DNA of 64,000 nt, taken from assembly GCF_007677725.1 (NCBI RefSeq), contig NZ_VEDF01000003.1, forward strand, positions 372,001 to 436,000. Reading direction: 5' to 3'. Shown in pieces: positions 19,239 through 26,605 of this stretch. The translations under genes and the position numbers were made by a program. The notes under the pieces were generated by a model. The model made no database searches. It had not been told where the DNA came from and saw only the letters and a program-made list of their open reading frames with translations. This stretch comes from Pseudomonas sp. URMO17WK12:I11. Its GTDB lineage: Bacteria > Pseudomonadota > Gammaproteobacteria > Pseudomonadales > Pseudomonadaceae. How positions within the stretch are numbered: position 1 is the stretch's first letter; every line of letters begins with the position of its first letter.

Positions 19239-20357
19239 ATGAAGCGACTGGCTGGTCTTTCCGCACTCGCCCTGATTATCTCCAGCACCAGTGGGTGTGG
19301 CTGGCTGTGGGGCGAAGATGGCTATTTCCGTGACCGCGGCAGCGATTACCTGCAAGCTCACCCGACTGCGCCCATGCAACTGCCGGCCGATGCCAGCAGC
19401 GCCAAGCGCCTTGACCCATTGCTGCCGATTCCACGCAACGTCGCCGACGACAGCGCCACCGGCGAGTTCGAAGTGCCGCGCCCGCAGCCGCTGGCGGCCG
19501 GCGTCCAGGCCAGCGACTACAGCCTGCAGCGCAGCGGCAACAGCCGCTGGGTCATGGCTCAGCACGCACCGGCCGAAGTCTGGCCGGTAGCGCGTCAGTT
19601 CTTCGAGGACAACGGCTTCCGGATCGCCGAAGAGCGTCCGCAGACCGGCGAATTCAACACCACCTGGCAGCGTTTCGATGAGCTCTCGGCCTCGCTGGGC
19701 CAGCGCCTGGCGAGCACCGCCAGCAGCGGCGATAGCGAAGTGCGCGTGCGTGTACGCATCGAGCCAGGCGTGCAGCGCAACACCTCCGAGGTGTACATCG
19801 TCAGCGTCGAGCGCCCGGCCGGCAGCAGCGCCGACACGGCGTTCCCGGCATCGTCGGTGAACAGCGGTGCCGATGCCCTGCTGGTCGACGAAATGCTCGC
19901 CAGCATGAACCGCAGCGCCGAGAAAGGCGGTTCGGTATCGCTGCTGGCCGCGCGCGACTTCGATGCGCCAAGCCGCGTCAGCCTGAGCGAAGACGGCAGC
20001 GGTAACCCGGTGCTGTTCCTTGGCGCCGACCTGGACCGCGCCTGGTCTGGCGTAGGCCGTGCCCTGGAGCAGGGTGGCGAGTGGCGCGTCGAAGACATCA
20101 ACCGCAGCCTTGGCCTTTACTACATCAACCTGTCGGAAAAGCCTGAAGACAAGCACAACGAGCCCGGCTTCTTCGGCCGCATGTTCGGCAGCGAACCGAC
20201 CAAGGAAGAACGCGAAGCGCGTGCCGAGCGTTACCAGGTGCGCCTGAGCAAGGTCGGCGAGAGCGTGCAGGTCACCGTCGAGAAGAACATCAACACTGTG
20301 GCCCCGGCCGATGTCGCCCGCCGCGTGCTGAGCGCCATTCAGGACAACCTGGGTTAA
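19239..20357 (+). CDS. bamC: BamC, outer-membrane assembly lipoprotein
   Basis: BamC (372 aa, NlpB) is a lipoprotein of the beta-barrel assembly machine. The N-terminus is a lipoprotein signal with Cys at about residue 20 (SSTSGC). An unstructured stretch (about 25-90) binds BamD in E. coli, and two helix-grip domains follow (about 95-210 and 250-370). Its place after dapA is the usual one in gamma-proteobacteria. The stop touches the next gene's GTG start. Confidence 0.95.
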   Translation: MKRLAGLSALALIISSTSGCGWLWGEDGYFRDRGSDYLQAHPTAPMQLPADASSAKRLDPLLPIPRNVADDSATGEFEVPRPQPLAAGVQASDYSLQRSGNSRWVMAQHAPAEVWPVARQFFEDNGFRIAEERPQTGEFNTTWQRFDELSASLGQRLASTASSGDSEVRVRVRIEPGVQRNTSEVYIVSVERPAGSSADTAFPASSVNSGADALLVDEMLASMNRSAEKGGSVSLLAARDFDAPSRVSLSEDGSGNPVLFLGADLDRAWSGVGRALEQGGEWRVEDINRSLGLYYINLSEKPEDKHNEPGFFGRMFGSEPTKEEREARAERYQVRLSKVGESVQVTVEKNINTVAPADVARRVLSAIQDNLG

Positions 20358-21116
20358 GTGCGTTTCGCAGTACTCGGAAGCGGGAGCCAGGGAAATGGCA
20401 CGCTGATCGCCAGTGGTGACACTTTCATCCTGGTCGACTGCGGCTTTTCCCTGCGTGAAACCGAACGGCGCCTGGCGCTGCTCGGGGTTTCAGCAGCACA
20501 GCTGAGCGCGGTGCTGGTCACCCATGAACATGCCGATCACGTGCATGGGGTGGGGTTGCTGTCACGGCGCTACAATGTACCGGTCTACCTCAGCCAAGGG
20601 ACCTTGCGCGGCATGCGCAAGCCGGTTGAGGCGGCCGGTTTTCTCGCTTGTGGCGAGCGTTTGCAGCTCGGCAATCTGCAAGTATGCGCCGCGCGTGTCG
20701 AGCACGATGCCTTCGAGCCGCTGCAGTACGTGTTCAGCGACGGCCAGCGGCGCTTCGGCATGCTCACCGACCTGGGCTCGTACGATGCGTTGCTGCTGGA
20801 GCGCTACCAGGGCCTGGACGCACTGCTGATCGAGGCCAATCACTGCCGTGACCTGCTGGCCCGCGGTCACTACCCGGCCTTCTTGAAACAGCGCGTGGGC
20901 GGCATGCGCGGGCATTTGAACAACCACCAGGCCGCGCGCCTGGTGCAAGAGTTGGGCTGGAACAACCTGCAGCACCTGGTGCTGGCCCACCTCAGCAGCA
21001 AGAACAACCTGCCACACGTGGCCCGCCAGTGCTTCGTCGACACCCTTGGGTGCGACCCGGACTGGCTCCAGGTGGCGAATCAGGAACACGGGCTCGACTG
21101 GCGCGAAATCGCCTAG
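20358..21116 (+). CDS. MBL-fold metal-dependent hydrolase
   Basis: A 252-aa metallo-beta-lactamase fold hydrolase, YycJ/WalJ-like by length and motifs. The metal motif VTHEHADHVHG (HxHxDH) is at about residues 54-64, and further ligands are seen in DLGSY and in ALLIEANHCRD. It starts with GTG directly at the end of bamC (no gap), which suggests coupled translation. The substrate is unknown. The bamC-MBL-purC order is common in Pseudomonas. Confidence 0.9.
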   Translation: MRFAVLGSGSQGNGTLIASGDTFILVDCGFSLRETERRLALLGVSAAQLSAVLVTHEHADHVHGVGLLSRRYNVPVYLSQGTLRGMRKPVEAAGFLACGERLQLGNLQVCAARVEHDAFEPLQYVFSDGQRRFGMLTDLGSYDALLLERYQGLDALLIEANHCRDLLARGHYPAFLKQRVGGMRGHLNNHQAARLVQELGWNNLQHLVLAHLSSKNNLPHVARQCFVDTLGCDPDWLQVANQEHGLDWREIA

Positions 21117-21146
21117 CCCAACACCTCAAGCAAGCGGAGCCCAATC

Positions 21147-21857
21147 ATGGAAAAACGCGACGAACTCTACCGCGGCAAGGCCAAATCGGTTTACCAGACC
21201 GACGACGCCGACCGCTTGATCCTGCTGTTCCGTAACGACACTTCGGCGTTCGACGGCAAGCGCATCGAACAGCTCGACCGCAAAGGCATGGTCAACAACA
21301 AGTTCAACGCCTTCATCATGCAGAAGCTCGAGGAAGCCGGCGTGCCGACCCAGTTCGACAAGCTGCTGGGCGACAACGAGTGCCTGGTCAAGAAGCTCGA
21401 CATGATCCCGGTCGAGTGCGTCGTGCGCAACTACGCCGCTGGCAGCCTGGTCAAGCGTTTGGGCGTGGAGGAGGGCATCAAGCTGGAGCCGTCCACCTTC
21501 GAGCTGTTCCTGAAGAACGACGAGAAGGGCGACCCCTTCATCAACGAATCCCACGTTGTCGCGTTCGGCTGGGGCACCGCCGAGCAGCTGGTCGAAATGA
21601 AGAAGCTGTCGCTGAAAGTCAACGAAGTGCTGAGCAAGCTGTTCGACGACGCCGGCCTGCTGCTGGTCGACTTCAAGCTGGAATTCGGCGTGTTCCACGG
21701 CCAGATCGTCCTGGGCGATGAATTCAGCCCGGACGGCTGCCGCCTGTGGGACAAGGAAACCCGCAAGAAGATGGACAAGGACCGCTTCCGTCAGGGTCTG
21801 GGCGACGTGATCGAAGCCTACGAAGAAGTTGCCAAGCGCCTGGGCGTGCCGCTGTAA
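21147..21857 (+). CDS. purC: PurC, SAICAR synthetase
   Basis: PurC (236 aa) joins aspartate to CAIR with ATP in purine synthesis. Motifs include [14 protein letters not shown] (glycine-rich ATP site, about 7-20), [15 protein letters not shown] (about 91-105) and LVDFKLEFG (about 174-182). AGCGGAG precedes the ATG. It is the last chromosomal gene before the tRNA-Ser into which the prophage is inserted. Confidence 0.97.
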   Translation: MEKRDELYRGKAKSVYQTDDADRLILLFRNDTSAFDGKRIEQLDRKGMVNNKFNAFIMQKLEEAGVPTQFDKLLGDNECLVKKLDMIPVECVVRNYAAGSLVKRLGVEEGIKLEPSTFELFLKNDEKGDPFINESHVVAFGWGTAEQLVEMKKLSLKVNEVLSKLFDDAGLLLVDFKLEFGVFHGQIVLGDEFSPDGCRLWDKETRKKMDKDRFRQGLGDVIEAYEEVAKRLGVPL

Positions 21858-21910
21858 GCTGCACGCGCACGCAAGCGCCTGATACCACGCGAGTTTTTTT
21901 GAAAAAAGAT

Positions 21911-21938
21911 TTGCCTTTCAGGAAAACGCTGGTATGAT
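21911..21938 (+). promoter_or_regulatory. Promoter of tRNA-Ser
   Basis: TTGCCT (21911-21916) and an extended -10 TGGTATGAT (hexamer 21933-21938) are 16 bases apart; the tRNA begins 11 bases later. Because this promoter is outside the attachment core, the tRNA stays expressed in the lysogen. Confidence 0.7.
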
Positions 21939-21948
21939 GCGCGGCATT

Positions 21949-22038
21949 GGAGAGATGCCGGAGTGGTCGAACGGGACGGATTCGAAATCCGTTGTACTGG
22001 CAACAGTACCTAGGGTTCAAATCCCTATCTCTCCGCCA
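21949..22038 (+). tRNA. tRNA-Ser (anticodon CGA), prophage integration target
   Basis: A 90-nt class II tRNA with acceptor GGAGAGA/TCTCTCC, G discriminator, encoded CCA, anticodon loop TTCGAAA (anticodon CGA, reads UCG) and a long variable arm. From position 21976 to the end the sequence is part of the attachment core, so the 3' part is supplied by the phage and restores a complete gene. Confidence 0.96.
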
Positions 22039-22040
22039 TA
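21976..22040 (+). repeat. attL core (65-bp direct repeat)
   Basis: These 65 bases, from the anticodon stem of tRNA-Ser to two bases past the CCA, are repeated without mismatch at 63235-63299. The flanks differ on both sides (G versus A before, T versus C after). This is the duplication left by site-specific integration by a tyrosine integrase. Confidence 0.96.
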
Positions 22041-22046
22041 TTAAAG

Positions 22047-22080
22047 GCCCCGAGCGCTGTATAGCCCTCGGGGCTTTTTT
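22047..22080 (+). terminator. Terminator after tRNA-Ser, phage side
   Basis: Stem GCCCCGAG/CTCGGGGC with a 12-base loop, followed by six T. It starts eight bases past the tRNA and would end the tRNA transcript before the integrase gene. It is inside the prophage, so it comes from the phage att region. Confidence 0.85.
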
Positions 22081-22083
22081 CGT

Positions 22084-22125
22084 TTGGGGGAATTTTGGGG
22101 GAATGGGGGAGCGTGTAATTCCCCC
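22084..22125. repeat. G-rich repeats near attL (candidate integrase arm sites)
   Basis: Two tandem copies of TTGGGGGAAT (22084-22104, 11-base period) are followed by an inverted copy AATTCCCCC (22117-22125). The same tandem pair recurs without change at 63112-63132 next to attR. A duplicated motif near both ends of the prophage fits arm-type sites for the integrase or sites for the excisionase. Confidence 0.55.
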
Positions 22126-22147
22126 ATGCGTTCGCTATCATTCCGCC

Positions 22148-23125
22148 ATGGCCTACTACGAAAAGCGCGGTGATGCCTGGCGTGCCCAGATCCGCCGCAA
22201 AGGATATCCAACCCTTTCCGCCACCTTTGACACCAAGGCAGAAGCCCAGCGATGGGCTGCCGAGATTGAGGGTGACATGTCCCGTGCGCGCTTCGTCGAC
22301 ATGCGCGAGGCCGAAAGCACCACCTTGGCTGAAGCCCTGGATCGTTACCTGTCGGAGGTGACATCCACAAAGAAGGGCGCCAAGCAGGAAGGGGTCCGCA
22401 TCAAGAAGTGGAAAGAGCACAAGCTGGCCGGCAAGGGTTTGGCTGCCATTCGCTCGAGCGACATGGCCGCCTACCGCGATGCTGAGCTTAAGGAAGGGAA
22501 GTCGACGGCGACAGTGCGCCTGAACCTGGCGGTGATCAGCCACCTCTACACGGTGGCCACCAAGGAATGGGGAATCGAGGGGCTGACCAACCCGTGCCGA
22601 GCGATCCGCATGCCTAAGGGCAGCAAGGAGAGAGATCGCCGGCCAACACCGGCGGAGCTAACCGGACTGTACAAGGCGGCCGCTCAGATGAATGCCCAGC
22701 TTCCGGTATTCATTGAATTGGCGGTGGAGACAGCGATGCGACGGTCTGAGCTGCTGATGCTGCGCCGCGACCAGGTGCGCGGCAAAGTGGCTTATCTGGA
22801 GGACACTAAGAACGGCGAGAGGCGGGCTGTGCCGCTGTCCTCCCGGGCGATTGCCCTGCTGGAGGGCCTGCCCACGCCGATCGGTGGCGGACGGTACTTC
22901 AGCTTGGCACTCAATACGATCAGCAACTACTTTCCGCGGGCCTGTGTGGCCGCAGGGATTGAAGGTCTACGCCTTCACGACCTGCGCCATGAGGCGACTA
23001 GTCGTTTCTTCGAGCGCGGCTTCACCATGATGGAGGTCGCGAGTATCACGGGTCACAAGACCCTGGCGATGCTCAAGCGCTACACCCACCTCAGCCCGCA
23101 GCACCTCGCCGAAAAGCTCGGCTAG
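22148..23125 (+). CDS. int: Tyrosine-type site-specific integrase
   Basis: A 325-aa phage integrase that recombines the tRNA-Ser att site. The N-terminal part (YEKRGDAWRAQIRRKGYP...TFDTKAEAQRWAAEIE) is an arm-binding domain, a SAM-like core-binding domain follows (about 65-155), and the catalytic domain shows R in TAMRRSELLMLR, HDLRHEATS (H-x-x-R) and GHKTLAMLKRYTH with the nucleophile Tyr (about residue 312). The ATG at 22148 starts the conserved MAYYEKRG. The gene points away from the tRNA, the usual arrangement. A frame open from 21947 through the tRNA is not coding. Confidence 0.95.
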   Translation: MAYYEKRGDAWRAQIRRKGYPTLSATFDTKAEAQRWAAEIEGDMSRARFVDMREAESTTLAEALDRYLSEVTSTKKGAKQEGVRIKKWKEHKLAGKGLAAIRSSDMAAYRDAELKEGKSTATVRLNLAVISHLYTVATKEWGIEGLTNPCRAIRMPKGSKERDRRPTPAELTGLYKAAAQMNAQLPVFIELAVETAMRRSELLMLRRDQVRGKVAYLEDTKNGERRAVPLSSRAIALLEGLPTPIGGGRYFSLALNTISNYFPRACVAAGIEGLRLHDLRHEATSRFFERGFTMMEVASITGHKTLAMLKRYTHLSPQHLAEKLG

Positions 23126-23195
23126 ATTACAAAAGCTAGCTGAAACGTAATCTCACGCGACAAACGGATTGGCTTTTGATGGCACATGGCCTAGA

Positions 23196-23212
23196 TTCCA
23201 CTTTAAGTGGAA
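23196..23212. promoter_or_regulatory. 17-bp palindrome upstream of the ClpP-like gene
   Basis: TTCCACTT-T-AAGTGGAA, a perfect 8+1+8 inverted repeat in the 156-base gap between int and the next gene. It is a likely operator for a dimeric regulator, protein unknown. The rest of this gap holds no gene that I can support. Confidence 0.4.
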
Positions 23213-23281
23213 CGGATCCATGTGTAGAATCCGCAAACTTTTCGTCGCGGTCGGCGAATGGATTCGTGTGCTAGGGTGAGT

Positions 23282-23839
23282 ATGGATTTCGAGATCGTTA
23301 CTGAAATTTCAGCAGAGTCGGTTGGCCCAATAATTGCGGCATTGAACGATGCTGATGACGCTAGTACGGTTCGAATCATCCTGAAGACCAACAACGGTGG
23401 GGACGTTGGCGCTGCGTTTGCTCTGATCATTGCTATCCAGAACTCCAAGGCTTCTGTGGAGATTCACATGGAACGGCACATCATGAGCGCGGCGGCCTTC
23501 ATCTGGGTCTACTTTGCAACGAGAAAGCGGCCTGGCAACGTGATCGCGCTCCGACCGAACGAGCCAGCAGTTTTGATGTATCACAGGCCAAGGCAGCCCT
23601 GTGACTCTTCGCCAGACCATTACCTGTTCCGGGATGATTTGGCTGAGGACCATCCGCTACGTGAGCAGATGGCAGTAGGCGTGCAGACCTTTGACGCCGT
23701 GTTTGATGAACTTTTACAGGCGTTAGGGTACTCAGAAGAGATGGAATACCTGACGCATCAAGGCGCGCAGTATAGGCACAACCTCAGTCATATGAGGGCT
23801 GCCTACTACCAAAATCGGGATTGCATCCTGACTTTCTAA
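23282..23839 (+). CDS. ClpP-like serine protease fold protein
   Basis: A 185-aa protein that looks like the ClpP/crotonase fold. Motifs in order: RIILKTNNGGDVGAAFALI (about 31-49), like ClpP NSPGG-x-x-x-AG; HIMSAAAFIW (66-75), where Ser69 would be the nucleophile; and VLMYHRPRQP (97-106), where His101 would match the catalytic His of ClpP VMIHQP. No clear acidic partner is seen. AGGG is well placed before ATG 23282. It lacks a ClpX-docking N-terminus as far as I can tell. Enzyme activity is an inference. It lies next to int, so it may be lysogen-expressed cargo. Confidence 0.55.
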   Translation: MDFEIVTEISAESVGPIIAALNDADDASTVRIILKTNNGGDVGAAFALIIAIQNSKASVEIHMERHIMSAAAFIWVYFATRKRPGNVIALRPNEPAVLMYHRPRQPCDSSPDHYLFRDDLAEDHPLREQMAVGVQTFDAVFDELLQALGYSEEMEYLTHQGAQYRHNLSHMRAAYYQNRDCILTF

Positions 23840-23850
23840 AGGGAATGGCT

Positions 23851-24024
23851 ATGACTACCGTGGCTTTGCACAACCTAGACTTGAGCAAAATCAAACGTTC
23901 AACCCCGTCAGACGAGCTAACTGCTTTCATGCAGGAGTACATTCGTCTGGACGATCGAATGCGCGCTCAGTGCCAGCGCGAAGGTAAGCCAGTCCCTCAT
24001 GTGACTGCTGATCAGAAACGATAA
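23851..24024 (+). CDS. Small hypothetical protein downstream of ClpP-like gene
   Basis: A 57-aa, mostly charged protein (MTTVALHNLDLSKIKRS...). AAGGGA precedes ATG 23851 by six bases; ATG 23845 is too close to it. The start lies 12 bases after the ClpP-like stop, so the two likely form one transcript that ends at the terminator at 24038. Function unknown; as the partner of a possible protease it could be a regulator or substrate, but nothing in the sequence shows this. Confidence 0.6.
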   Translation: MTTVALHNLDLSKIKRSTPSDELTAFMQEYIRLDDRMRAQCQREGKPVPHVTADQKR

Positions 24025-24037
24025 GCAGCATGATGTG

Positions 24038-24064
24038 AAAAAGCCCCGCTACTCGGGGCTTTTT
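24038..24064. terminator. Bidirectional terminator between convergent units
   Basis: AAAAAGCCCCG / CGGGGCTTTTT with a 5-base loop. It ends the rightward ClpP-like unit and also lies at the end of the leftward excisionase operon (its last gene stops at 24064). Confidence 0.85.
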
Positions 24065-24315
24065 CATGCCACCTGACTCACTCGAGGCGGCTCCTTTCTC
24101 TTCCGTCCTGGTTTCGGCCTTTGGTGCTCTCCATCCCGAAATTCGCGCAAGAATTTGCGCACGTCCTCTTTCAGCCAGCAGTGCCGGTTGCCCATCTTGA
24201 AGCTCTTGGGCAGCCATGGCACGCCGCGGCGAATCCCTTCCCTGATCGACGCCTCGGTCCGGCCAAGAAGCTTGGCCAGGCCCTCAACTGTCAGCACCTC
24301 GGTTTCTTCGCTCAT
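24064..24315 (-). CDS. Excisionase-like DNA-binding protein
   Basis: An 83-aa protein with a winged-helix start of the excisionase/MerR kind (LTVEGLAKLLGRTEASIREGIRRG) and a basic tail (RPKPGRKRKEPP). MGNRHCWLKEDVRKFL is typical of phage Xis proteins. It should bend att DNA and direct the integrase to excise. It is the last gene of the leftward operon, 4 bases overlapping the gene before it, and faces int across about 900 bases. Confidence 0.75.
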   Translation of the reverse strand: MSEETEVLTVEGLAKLLGRTEASIREGIRRGVPWLPKSFKMGNRHCWLKEDVRKFLREFRDGEHQRPKPGRKRKEPPRVSQVA

Positions 24316-24683
24316 TCCTTCCTCCCGGCCTGACGCGTCAGGTTCTCGTCATCATGCTGATCTGTCGCGTCAGCATTCTTCAGTTCAACAATCACCGACT
24401 CGATTCCAGCTGCGTAGCTGCCAGGCCGCCCCGTAGCCGCTCCGATCAACCGGTCGATCACCAGGTCAAGAGGTGCCGCCCTGAGGGAGGCGACCATGTC
24501 TATAGCCCAGTCACGCCCTTGCAGAAACATGTACCGATTGATCGGCCCTGTGATGACGAGCGATTCGATGGCCGGCTTTGGTGGTTCAACATCGGCTGGA
24601 GCCACTCGAGCAGCGGCGCGCGACTGCACTGAGTTGCATCTGCCTAGGGCTCTACGAAGCGCCATGGTTGCGATAATGTTCAC
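24312..24683 (-). CDS. Hypothetical protein in the leftward early operon
   Basis: A 123-aa protein of unknown function with a central part VITGPINRYMFLQGRDWAID. It begins with GTG overlapping the previous gene's stop (GTGA), and it overlaps the excisionase gene by 4 bases; an ATG six codons later is an alternative start. Its only supported role is membership in this tightly coupled operon. Confidence 0.6.
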   Translation of the reverse strand: MNIIATMALRRALGRCNSVQSRAAARVAPADVEPPKPAIESLVITGPINRYMFLQGRDWAIDMVASLRAAPLDLVIDRLIGAATGRPGSYAAGIESVIVELKNADATDQHDDENLTRQAGRKE

Positions 24684-25000
24684 GACAAAACCCCCGTGGC
24701 CTTCGCCGCCGCAGTAGCGATGAAGAACGACACCATGAAACAGGAGGCAGCGAGCGTCGGGTGGCCGCTGTAGATCAGCGCGTACAATTGGAAGCAGCTG
24801 CTGACAAGGCTCAGCCAGAAGTACTGCATGATCCGCTGGGCTGCCTCGCCACTAACCAAGCCGCCGAGCACGCCCGCCCAGGCCATGACGTTGAAAGCAA
24901 TCACGACGTAGAACGCGAATCGGTGGAGCTGAGCCCCGCCGAACAACAGCGACAGGCTGATGATTGCACTGATGGCTGTGGAGATCAGGGTCTGGATCAC
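24680..25000 (-). CDS. Small membrane protein
   Basis: A 106-aa protein with three to four hydrophobic segments (about 5-22, 27-48, 57-78, 83-102). It starts with GTG overlapping the previous stop (GTGA). A small inner-membrane protein in the early leftward operon of a prophage is often linked to superinfection exclusion, but there is no direct sign of that here. Confidence 0.65.
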   Translation of the reverse strand: MIQTLISTAISAIISLSLLFGGAQLHRFAFYVVIAFNVMAWAGVLGGLVSGEAAQRIMQYFWLSLVSSCFQLYALIYSGHPTLAASCFMVSFFIATAAAKATGVLS

Positions 25001-25731
25001 GGACGACCTCCCGCCAGCGCCGCCAGCTCAGCCACCAGGGCCTCGGTGCGTCCGTAGAACTTCCCGGCGTCCTCGTTCACGAAGCGCTCGAGCACAGTGG
25101 CCACCGCCACCTCATTGGCCAGGCCGCGAAGATTATCCTCGGTGGTCGGCGTGTCGGTCGATGGCGCGTGCACGTATGCGTCCTGGCTGATCAGCAGCGT
25201 GCGCACCGGGCGAATGCCCTTCGACTTGGTCGCCCAGTTAGTGGTCGGGGTGCACCAGGGCAGCATGTGGAGACACCAAGAGCTGCCCGATGCATTCTGC
25301 GTGCTGCCCCAGTAGTCGGCGTAGGTGAACGCCTGAGCCGGACCGCCCGACCGCAGGTTGTCCCAGTAGCGCCCCCAGTCGGGCAGTTGCAGCAAGTTGG
25401 CGCGCATGACCTGCAGCTGCTCAATGCTAGGCAGGTGCCAGCCGCGCTGGCCACGGATTGTCATGGCCAGCACCTTGCGAGCGATGGCACTGCCAGCCTC
25501 AGCCATGGCGAGTGTGTTTGCGTAGCCGTCATGGAAGGACGCTGCGCCACGAACGGTCACGCGCGGCCCTGGCTGATCCCACCATTGGGCGATGGTTTCG
25601 AACTCCCGGCCTGCATCTATCACCGCGTGCTCGGCGCCGTCGAAGAAGATCCGACCGGCGTAGAATCCGCCGCCCAGGGGCTGGCCCACGGCGGGGAGGG
25701 CTGCGGGGTTGATCGAGCGGCGCTTGTTCAT
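24997..25731 (-). CDS. DUF1566-like phage protein
   Basis: A 244-aa protein. The middle and C-terminal parts have the Lcl/DUF1566 look: GWHLPSIEQLQVMRANL (about 107-123), YWGSTQNASGSSWCLHM and GIRPVRTLL. This fold resembles C-type-lectin or fimbrial-type domains of unknown function and occurs in many Pseudomonas prophages. I start at ATG 25731 (MNKRRSINPAAL), whose A overlaps the stop of a micro-ORF; the frame upstream is not conserved in character. No signal peptide is seen. Confidence 0.7.
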   Translation of the reverse strand: MNKRRSINPAALPAVGQPLGGGFYAGRIFFDGAEHAVIDAGREFETIAQWWDQPGPRVTVRGAASFHDGYANTLAMAEAGSAIARKVLAMTIRGQRGWHLPSIEQLQVMRANLLQLPDWGRYWDNLRSGGPAQAFTYADYWGSTQNASGSSWCLHMLPWCTPTTNWATKSKGIRPVRTLLISQDAYVHAPSTDTPTTEDNLRGLANEVAVATVLERFVNEDAGKFYGRTEALVAELAALAGGRP

Positions 25732-25871
25732 GACAGCCTCCGGAAGTGGTCGGCCAGCACTCGGCGCCCGTCCAGGCCGCACGCGGCGGACAGAGCGGCG
25801 ACCTGGCCGAAGGTGGTTTCGCGATGCTGGAGGGCATCCCACAGTTGCAACAGCAGGGATGCGCGGCTCAC
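25728..25871 (-). CDS. 47-aa micro-ORF between Arc-like and DUF1566 genes
   Basis: A GTG-started frame (VSRASLLLQLWDALQHRETT...) of 47 codons that fills exactly the space between two genes. Its GTG overlaps the stop of the Arc-like gene (GTGA), and its stop overlaps the ATG of the DUF1566 gene (ATGA). Such double coupling is strong evidence that it is translated. The product is probably helical with a C-terminal basic end (HFRRLS). Function unknown. Confidence 0.7.
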   Translation of the reverse strand: MSRASLLLQLWDALQHRETTFGQVAALSAACGLDGRRVLADHFRRLS

Positions 25872-26104
25872 GGCTGCTGCTCCTGCTGCTCCTGCTGGGC
25901 CTGCATTTGATTCGCCAGCACAAGGGCGCCGAGCAGCACCTGCTGGCGCTGCTGCAGGCCCAGGTATTCCCGGATCGCCTTCACGATCAGCGAGTTCATG
26001 GAGCGATCGTCCGCTTCCGCAGCCTTGGCCACCTCGTCGCGCATCCCATCAGGGAGGCGCACGACGAATTTGTCAGCCGTGCGCGAGCCGTATTCAAAGG
26101 CCAT
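25868..26104 (-). CDS. Arc-like ribbon-helix-helix DNA-binding protein
   Basis: A 78-aa protein with an Arc-type RHH fold: strand DKFVVRLPDGM, then helices RDEVAKAAEADDRSMNSLIVKAIREYLGLQQ. The C-terminus is a Gln-rich tail (QAQQEQQEQQP). Arc proteins bind operators as dimers of dimers; this one probably regulates a phage promoter. It overlaps the csrA-like gene by 11 bases and the micro-ORF by 4. Confidence 0.85.
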   Translation of the reverse strand: MAFEYGSRTADKFVVRLPDGMRDEVAKAAEADDRSMNSLIVKAIREYLGLQQRQQVLLGALVLANQMQAQQEQQEQQP

Positions 26105-26516
26105 TGGACACCTCCAATGGGTTGGCTGCCATGCTCTGCACCACCGGCTGCTCCAAGGCTTCTAGGCGCAGCTCCTCATCCAGCGCGCGATCAAGGTCGC
26201 CGCCGCCAATGACCGTATCTCCTTGGGTGGCCAGCACGATGCTGCTTGGATCGTCAATGCACACTCGGTCGCGCAGCACGCGGTACCGGCGTGCGTCAGC
26301 TACCAGCTTGACGTGATCATCGATGTTGAACGCTGGCGCCTCCTGCGCCGTGCCGTCCTCGATCCGGCGCCGGTGGATCTCCTCGCGATCAACGACCACG
26401 CCGGCCGGAGCCGCGATGCCGAGGCGAACCTGGTGGCCATTTACGGCTGATACCGTCACGCGGATGTTGCCGGCGATGACGATTGCCTTTCCGACGTTGC
26501 GTGTGAGCATGAGCAT
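26094..26516 (-). CDS. CsrA/RsmA-like RNA-binding protein with C-terminal extension
   Basis: A 140-aa protein. The first 52 residues are a full CsrA domain: MLMLTRNVGKAIVIAG (Leu4, Arg6), HQVRLGIAAP, and GVVVDREEIHRRR, which keeps the RNA-contacting Arg44. CsrA dimers bind GGA motifs in mRNA leaders. CsrA is normally 60-70 aa; here about 85 more residues follow (AFNIDDHVKLVADARRYRVL...) with no domain that I know. AAGGAG precedes ATG 26516. A phage copy could redirect host RsmA targets or control phage mRNAs; this is inference. Confidence 0.85.
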   Translation of the reverse strand: MLMLTRNVGKAIVIAGNIRVTVSAVNGHQVRLGIAAPAGVVVDREEIHRRRIEDGTAQEAPAFNIDDHVKLVADARRYRVLRDRVCIDDPSSIVLATQGDTVIGGGDLDRALDEELRLEALEQPVVQSMAANPLEVSNGL

Positions 26517-26605
26517 GTGAATCTCCTTATTACAGGCAAGCCGGGGGCCTGCCGCGATTGATGGCTTTCGCAAAAAACTGCTTTGGTCAAATCAGGCGGA
26601 AGGCT

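Noticed and set aside
18303..20156. A 617-codon minus-strand frame over dapA and bamC
   Set aside because: It crosses two certain genes and has no ribosome site or known motif; long shadows are common at this GC content.
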